Shown piece by piece: positions 36,901 through 39,900 of a stretch of DNA of 64,000 nt. How positions within the stretch are numbered: the stretch's first letter is position 1; every line of letters starts with the position of its first letter. Source of the stretch: Tritrichomonas musculus (lineage: Eukaryota > Parabasalia > Tritrichomonadida > Tritrichomonadidae); NCBI GenBank assembly GCA_039105265.1, contig JAPFFF010000019.1:1520501-1584500 (forward strand), read 5' to 3'. The position numbers were made by a program, and so were the translations under genes. Under the pieces are notes generated by a model. That model had not been told where the DNA came from. It made no database searches and saw only the letters and a program-made list of their open reading frames with translations.

Positions 36901-39900
36901 TATAAAGTCTGGTTGTAAAACTAAGTTTTGTTGTTTTATCTTTATTGGCGAAAATGCATTTAGCGAGTTCGCATTAAAACTAATTGGTGGAATGATTTTT
37001 AAATTAAAATCTTTGTATGCAATTGAATCAAATGTAGAAGCAGGTTCTGGATTAGGAGCGCTAGTATTATTAAAATGCATACTTCTATTCATTAATTTAG
37101 CTATTTGATTAAAACTTTTGTCAAATTTGAATTCAAATGAGTTGCCAACATCATTTAATAGATCATCATCTTTGTCATTGCCATAATTAATTGGATTCAA
37201 ATAGAAAAGATGATTAATTTTGCTTTTTTTGTTGATAAAACTCTCCAACTTTGGAAATATCTGAGTATGAATTGATTCAATTTGATTAACATTTGTGTAA
37301 TCAGCACTGCCTGAAGATGAAGAACTAAATTCACCAGACAACTGTTTTTCATTTCTCTCTTTCATCTGTTCTGGATTCTGGTATTGGTAATATTTGAGTG
37401 GCTTTGCATTTATCAAGCAATTTTTTACTGCACAATCAACTGATGGTAAACAGTGAGCATTGATTCCCTTTTCTGCACTTGAGCAAAGGTTTGGCTTTTG
37501 TATTGGCGAAAATTCAAAAATGAAACGGCTAGAATCATTTTGAAGAGCAATCTGATCGAGTTCGAAATTGATCCAATCTTCATCCAATAGATTTTCAAGC
37601 AAGAAGTTGTTTTCTAGAGATCTGACTGGAGATGGAATTTGGATGCATTTCAAATTTTGAATTGAGGATAATGGTTCTCTTTCACCTAAGTTCTTGATTG
37701 TTATATCAAATGAATTAGAAACAGGAACTAAATCATTGAAGTCATTAGGAATCTTTTCAGGCATATGGCTGTCTTGCTTATTTTTGGCAGGCTTGGCCGA
37801 AAAGCAAGAGATCTTTTCCTCTAATTCATCGAATGATTTGGCAAACGAGGAAATATCTTCATCAATAAAGTCATCTAACTGAAAAGTGATGTCATCCGAG
37901 AAAGATGATCTGGTTGGCATGGAAATTTGATCCATATTCATTAAATAATTGTTCTTTTGAAGTTTTGCAATCACTTCAAAACTTGGGTCTAGATTGATAT
38001 CAATTCGGTCAATTTTATCTACTAATTGTTGAGCATTTTTACTATTCAACCGATCAAAACAAGATGATTCAAAATTGGAAATGTTTGATCGTTTCTTGAA
38101 TTCAGGCAAAATGTACTTTTCCTGAAAATTAGATGAAACTTCATTTAGTATTTGATCACTTTCTGGTTTTGAAATCGGTCTCATATTCATTAGTTTGGTG
38201 CCTTCTTCGCTTATGTTGATGTTCATTTCAATGTTCGAATCTATATCATAGACACTATCAATTTCATCCTGTTGATCAAAGATAGATCGTTCAAAGTTGG
38301 AAAGATTGCTTGTTGAGTTTTGTATAATGGGTTGAACATCTATTTCTCGAAGTTTAATCAAAAATTCTTCTTCTGTTGCTTCATTGCTTGGCACAGAAAC
38401 AGGAGTCAAATTCATTAACTTATTAAAACTGTCATTTTCTTCCAAATTAATTTCAATTTGATGATTTAGATCATTAACATTATTCACTGACTGTTCATTA
38501 TTTCTATTCTTAATTTGATCAAAGCAAGATGACTCAAAATTGAACAAAAATCTTGTCTGTTCTTTGAAGTTTGGTGAAAAGTTTTCTTCTTGGAAATCGA
38601 AAGAAGTATCGCTTATTACAGTTTCAGTGTTTGGTAAAGATATTGGATTCATATTCAATAATGTAGTATCTTTCTTATTTATGATGTTGCTTATCTCAAT
38701 ATCTGGATCAATGTCAATTTTATTTACTGATTGTTCAATGCTTCTGCTCTTTTGAATATTGAAATATGGTGGCTCAATTCTAAATAAGTGTTCAAGTTGA
38801 CCTTTGAAGCTTGGTAAGACAGGATTTTCTTCGAAATCAAAAGATATTGCTTCTATTGTTCTCTCTTTACTTGGCAAAGAAATTTGGCGGATATCTTTCA
38901 AATGATTATAAGGCTTGTTATTAGCAAAAATCGGTTCAATGTCTTCGTTTAATTCAGCTTTGCTATCAACATTACTTGCAGATTGTTCAATATTTCTAAT
39001 CTTCAGTTCGTTAATGAATGAATGTCCGAAGTTGTTTAAGTTATCAGTTTGTTTCTGAAGGTTCAGTAAAATGTCATTTTCGCTTAGTTCAATTGAAAAA
39101 TCAAGAAGATCGGAATCTTTAACACGGACAGCTTTATTGTGATTAGTTAGTGGATCACAATTTATAAGTGGTGTGTAAGGCTGGAGAGGAACTTGGTCAA
39201 ATGCCTCTGGTAAAGAAAATATCTTTGGAACTGTTGAATGCTTGAAATCAAATAAAACATTCAAATCATCATTCAATAAGTTATTTGTATCGAAAACTTC
39301 GTCATCAGTTAATTCTAGATCATAATTAGCTGAAGATATAAGCTGATTTGTTGATGAATCACTCTTTGTTTTTCTTTGAATTGCAAAATTATTCAGTTTT
39401 TCAAGAGATCTTATTGGTTCAATCTCATTTTCAAAAGAAACGTCAAATAAGTCGGCATTATCATCAACTGATTTTTCATTGAGTTCGATTCTTTTTACGT
39501 TCTTCATGTGATCTAATGTTGGACTGAATTGGAATAAGAAGCTTGAGAAAACTAAATCGTTATTTGTACTTTGTTTTATTTCATCATAAACATTTCTTGG
39601 CACTTTTCTATCAGCAGTTTTTGGTTTATCAAAATTGTCTCTGCTTCGATAAGAATAAAGAGAATTGTTACTAAAGAATGGATAAACACCAAATGGAATT
39701 AAAAAGTCAGGTAAAGGTATTTCAATTGACTTTAAATTTGTATTCAAAGCATCTTTTTCAAAGTTCATCAAATTAGAATTATTGATGAATTCAATCTTTG
39801 AATCATCAAAATCAATTTCAATATCGTTGAACAAATCATCCAACAATGCATTCTTCGGAGCAATCTCATGCTTCTTATCAACAAAGTCAAATTCATTCAA

